Shown: positions 26,051 through 28,629 of the stretch, one piece after another | How the letters are laid out: every line of letters begins with the position of its first letter | Position numbering within the stretch: position 1 is the first letter of the stretch | DNA from: Nemertoderma westbladi | Taxonomy: Eukaryota > Xenacoelomorpha > Nemertodermatida > Nemertodermatidae | Length of the DNA: 28,629 nt | Direction: 5' to 3' | NCBI GenBank assembly: GCA_032718475.1 | Contig: JAUCBJ010008977.1 | Location: forward strand, 1-28,629 | Position numbers and translations under genes: made by a program | Notes under the pieces: model-generated | What the model was told of the DNA's origin: nothing | Databases searched by the model: none | Seen by the model: only the letters and a program-made list of their open reading frames with translations

Positions 26051-26083
26051 GACCTACTTCACACCTTGGGTGTTAAGTAGGTC
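26051..26083. repeat. 33-bp hairpin
   Basis: Arms of 15 bp (GACCTACTTCACACC and its near-complement) pair at 14 of 15 positions around TTG. It is the first of four successive inverted repeats. Confidence 0.85.
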
Positions 26084-26095
26084 ATTAATTAATCA

Positions 26096-26113
26096 ACCAA
26101 TTAATTAATTGGT
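26096..26113. repeat. 18-bp perfect palindrome
   Basis: ACCAATTAATTAATTGGT is self-complementary over its whole length. Confidence 0.9.
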
Positions 26114-26114
26114 C

Positions 26115-26142
26115 GATTAAACAATTAATTAATTGTTTAATC
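26115..26142. repeat. 28-bp perfect palindrome
   Basis: GATTAAACAATTAA followed by its exact complement. It shares the AATTAATTAATT centre with the preceding palindrome, one base away. Confidence 0.9.
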
Positions 26143-26151
26143 AATCGACTC

Positions 26152-26190
26152 GTATCAAATAATGTTGCCAAAGGCAATTTAATTTGATAC
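26152..26190. repeat. 39-bp hairpin
   Basis: Outer arms GTATCAAAT/ATTTGATAC and inner arms TTGCC/GGCAA around AAA; 15 of 18 positions pair. Confidence 0.8.
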
Positions 26191-26700
26191 AAATCAATCA
26201 GATAGGGACACGAGATGAATAAATTGTACTACAACAAATGAAATATACAATATAATATACAATACATTTGTATTATTTTTACCATACAGTAGGTAAAGAT
26301 AGAATTAAATATAAAGACGCAATCGAGGCCCAAAACATAAATATACCCTTTCACGAAAATAAAGTGGGCCCAGTTTGGCCCCGAGTCATCCCTCAATAAT
26401 CTGTGGCTGCTCGGGCTCTTATTAACCGTAGCATGACTAACCCAAACATCAATGCGTGAATGGGGCCTGCATGAATGGGGCATGCCTCAGAGCTTAAATT
26501 ATTCAAACCTATAGCTTCGTTATTACATCAATTCGTCCGAGAAATTATAATAAACATCTGCTCTTGCAATAGATTGCATTCTTCTTTCACAACTCCATTC
26601 TAACCTCCCTCTATAATAGCCCCTAGTCACCGCATTCCCATTCATTCTCTAATTTTTATTTTTAAAAGTTTTATTTATTTTCATAAAAGTTTTATTTATT
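26191..26700. other. AT-rich upstream region of the C2H2/acidic ORF
   Basis: No gene is seen. The last part carries repeated AAAAGTTTTATTTATTT words (26663-26705). Confidence 0.5.
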
Positions 26701-26750
26701 TAAAATTTTGTAAAATCATTCAGCGAAAATTCATAATATCAATTGACATT

Positions 26751-26757
26751 GCTATAT
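26751..26757 (+). promoter_or_regulatory. TATA-like word next to the start codon
   Basis: CTATATAATG overlaps the presumed start ATG at 26759. It is too close to serve as a normal TATA box for this ORF and may be coincidental, or transcription may begin inside the reading frame or further upstream. Confidence 0.15.
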
Positions 26758-26758
26758 A

Positions 26759-27778
26759 ATGCATAGAGATGAAAGATGTTTGGTTTGTAATAAAGAAATG
26801 AGACAAGATAATCTATCTCGTCATATGGAAAGACATAGAAAGGATAAACTAATGGATCCATTACCAAAGAAATTTAAAAAATCCGAAGATGTTTTTAGTG
26901 AAGATGAAAAGAAAAAGAGAGTTGAGCGTGATATTTTAAAGATAAAACAGACAATGGAAAATAAATTTCATAAAGTTATGAATATTTTGAAAGGGATACA
27001 AAAACAGTTACCCCTAGAAAATGATGAGAATTTGAGTGAGGAAGATGAAGAAGAGGACGATGAGATGGAGAATGAAAATAGTGAGGGTCAAGATGAAGTT
27101 GAAGAGAGTGAAGTTGGGAACGAAGAAAGTGAAGATCAGAAAGATGACGAAGAAAGTGAAGGTCAGGAAGAGGGTGAAGATAGCGAAGGTCAGGAAGAGA
27201 ATGAAGAAAGTGAAGAACAGGAAGAGGATGAAGAAAGTGAAGAACAGGAAGAGGATGAAGAAAGCGAAGGTCAGAAAGAGGATGAAGAAAGTGAAGGTCA
27301 TGAAGAGGACGAAGAAAGTGAAGAACAGGAAGACGACGAAGAAAGTGAAGAACAGGAAGACGACGAAGAAAGTGAAGGTCAGGAAAGTGAAGAAGATGAT
27401 GAAAATGATAATAATAAGGAAATATTGAGACAATTACTTGGAAATAAGAATAAATTGCGGAAAATTATTAAACATTTAGAAGAGAATGGTGAAAATAAAG
27501 AAGAGATATTGAGACAAATATTAGGAAACAAAAATCAAATGCGGAAATTTATTAAACAAATGGAAGAAAATGAGGAAAATAGAGAAGAGATATTAAGACA
27601 GGTTTTGGGAAATAAAAGTAAATTACTGAAAATTAATGAACAATTGAATAAAATTAAGAAACTGTTGGTTAATGAGGAAGATGAAATTAAAGAAAATCAA
27701 CCAGCTTTTACTTATTTTCGAAGACCTATGACAACAAACTCTCGTACAGTATTTGCCCGCGCAGGAGGACACTATTGA
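26759..27778 (+). CDS. C2H2 finger / acidic repeat / helical repeat protein
   Basis: An intact, intronless 339-codon ORF from ATG to TGA. Residues 7-26 (CLVCNKEMRQDNLSRHMERH) form a C-x2-C...H-x3-H zinc finger, probably DNA-binding although the spacer is one residue shorter than usual. A Lys-rich linker follows. About residues 88-220 are an extremely acidic tract built of 10-residue EESEGQEEDE-type units. Residues 221-304 are three 28-residue repeats (EILRQLLGNKNKLRKIIKHL and variants), 28 being four heptads, so a coiled coil or helical bundle is likely. The tail ends NSRTVFARAGGHY. Codons are AT-rich like the flanking DNA. I know no family with this order. It could be a host gene, a retrocopy or a gene of a large DNA transposon; no partner genes are visible. 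Confidence 0.65.
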   Translation: MHRDERCLVCNKEMRQDNLSRHMERHRKDKLMDPLPKKFKKSEDVFSEDEKKKRVERDILKIKQTMENKFHKVMNILKGIQKQLPLENDENLSEEDEEEDDEMENENSEGQDEVEESEVGNEESEDQKDDEESEGQEEGEDSEGQEENEESEEQEEDEESEEQEEDEESEGQKEDEESEGHEEDEESEEQEDDEESEEQEDDEESEGQESEEDDENDNNKEILRQLLGNKNKLRKIIKHLEENGENKEEILRQILGNKNQMRKFIKQMEENEENREEILRQVLGNKSKLLKINEQLNKIKKLLVNEEDEIKENQPAFTYFRRPMTTNSRTVFARAGGHY

Positions 27779-27806
27779 CATTTGTTTGTTTGAGTTCCTT
27801 TCATAA

Positions 27807-27975
27807 TAGTATTAAAACTATTTATCCATAACAATTATATTAGTATTAGGACTATTTATCCATAACATTTATATTAGTATTAGGATTATTTATCCTTAAT
27901 TATTATATTAGTATTATAAATGTATTTGCCAACAATATTTATTACTATTAGGTCTATTTATTCAAGAAATTATAT
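27807..27975 (+). repeat. 34-bp tandem repeat, about five units
   Basis: TAGTATTAGGACTATTTATC-type units start at 27807, 27841, 27875 and 27909, with a fifth degenerate unit to about 27975. The array lies directly downstream of the C2H2 ORF, in its likely 3' untranslated region. Confidence 0.85.
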
Positions 27976-28180
27976 GTTTTTATAATATATTTTGGAAAAT
28001 TAGTCGACTAAGTCATAATTTTTAAAACTTTAAATAAGGGTGGAGTTATTTTATAAAGTTAAGAAGAGTGAATCAATGGAGGCAACCTGAAGTCTCATCT
28101 CTTGCCCTTTACTCATAAGACCGCACGTTAACTCCCAAGGTTGCATACTATCACTATAGCTGGGAGAGTCAAAGCTAGTG
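27976..28180. other. Short spacer without a recognised feature
   Basis: AT-rich, then a more balanced stretch leading into the final minisatellite; nothing recognised. Confidence 0.5.
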
Positions 28181-28186
28181 TACAGG

Positions 28187-28629
28187 AGTGAGGGAAGTGA
28201 GGCAGTGAGGAAGTGAGGGAAGTGAGGGAATGAGGGAGGCAGTGAGGGAAGTGAGGCAGTGAGACATAGTGAGGCAGTGAGGCATAGTGAGGCAGTGAGG
28301 CATAGTGAGGGAAGTGAGGCATAGTGAGGCAGTGAGGCATAGTGAGGGAAGTGAGGCATAGTGAGGCAGTGAGGCATAGTGAGGCAGTGAGGCAGTGAGG
28401 CACAGTGAGGCAGTGAGGCATAGTGAGGCAGTGAGGGAAGTGAGGCAGTGAGGCATATTGAGGCATAGTGAGGCATAGTGAGGGAAGTGAGGCATAGTGA
28501 GGCATAGTGAGGCAGTGAGGCAGTGAGGCATAGTGAGGCATAGTGAGGCATAGTGAGGCAGTGAGGGAAGTGAGGCATAGCGAGGCATATTGAGGCATAG
28601 TGAGGCATAGTGAGGCATAGTGAGGCATA
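28187..28629 (+). repeat. GTGAGGCA/GTGAGGCATA minisatellite, runs off the window
   Basis: Built from GTGAGG followed by CA, CATA or GAA, giving interleaved 8-, 10- and 9-base units over at least 440 bp. The strand is purine-rich. The array is cut by the window end, so its full length is unknown. Confidence 0.95.

Noticed and set aside
27014-27433. Alternative frames on both strands through the acidic repeat of the C2H2 ORF
   Set aside because: They are Lys/Arg/Val- or Phe/Leu/Ile-only translations of the same 30-bp repeat; the acidic frame is connected to a zinc finger and helical repeats.
28051-28628. Three overlapping minus-strand frames of 147-185 codons rich in Leu, Ser, His, Met and Pro
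   Set aside because: They are translations of the GTGAGG minisatellite, open in all three frames because the unit lacks stops.

Overview
The window looks like nuclear DNA of a metazoan, probably a marine invertebrate. It is AT-rich, full of minisatellites, and dotted with the palindrome AGGCCT in contexts such as TAGGCCTAC (for example near 100, 178, 16334 and 17411). It also carries BEL/Pao-type retroelement coding sequence and a non-LTR retrotransposon tail. I see no bacterial gene organisation, rRNA, tRNA or CRISPR. The phylum cannot be fixed from this sequence alone.

Layout. 1-2611 is AT-rich DNA without a recognisable gene. 2612-5377 is a 2.77 kb block that recurs almost unchanged at 6409-9174. 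Between the two copies lies an 84-bp tandem array of about 12 units. 8278-14987 is a relatively GC-rich, mostly open coding tract on the plus strand. In order it holds a low-complexity Asn/Arg-rich ORF, a BEL/Pao gag (DUF1759-like), a CCHC knuckle with an aspartic protease (DUF1758-like), and the first part of a reverse transcriptase. The RT breaks off and is followed by an ORF resembling a DEDD 3'-5' exonuclease (RNase D/WRN/EXD-like), then an ORF with three CCHC zinc knuckles. Near 15690 there is a hairpin, a polypurine tract and a TG...CA segment that behaves like a 3' LTR (15699-16227). No 5' LTR, RNase H or integrase is visible.

The tract sits inside an odd nested frame. A repeat I call F (about 985 bp) lies on both outer sides in direct orientation (6460-7444 and 16520-17481, with an extra copy at 2663-3647). 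Just inside each F lies a second repeat, X (about 300 bp), in inverted orientation (7443-7746 and 16233-16520). F copies are nearly identical while X copies have clearly diverged, so the frame was built in more than one step.

17482-22136 is mostly non-coding, with a (C)28 run, small dispersed direct repeats and a 152-bp tandem array with GACA tracts. 22137-25390 contains two 3' ends of one non-LTR retrotransposon family; the second runs into a 63-bp array of about 37 units with higher-order structure. 25560-26190 holds 81-bp and 53-bp arrays and then four consecutive hairpins/palindromes. 26759-27778 is an intact intronless ORF with a C2H2 finger, a long acidic 10-residue repeat and three 28-residue helical repeats. 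The window ends in a GTGAGGCA-type minisatellite that runs off the edge.

The most unusual object is the gag-protease-(RT remnant)-exonuclease-zinc-knuckle tract within the F/X frame. It may be a chimeric, non-autonomous retroelement that lost its polymerase and carries a captured nuclease gene. The evidence is motif-level and several reading-frame breaks suggest decay.
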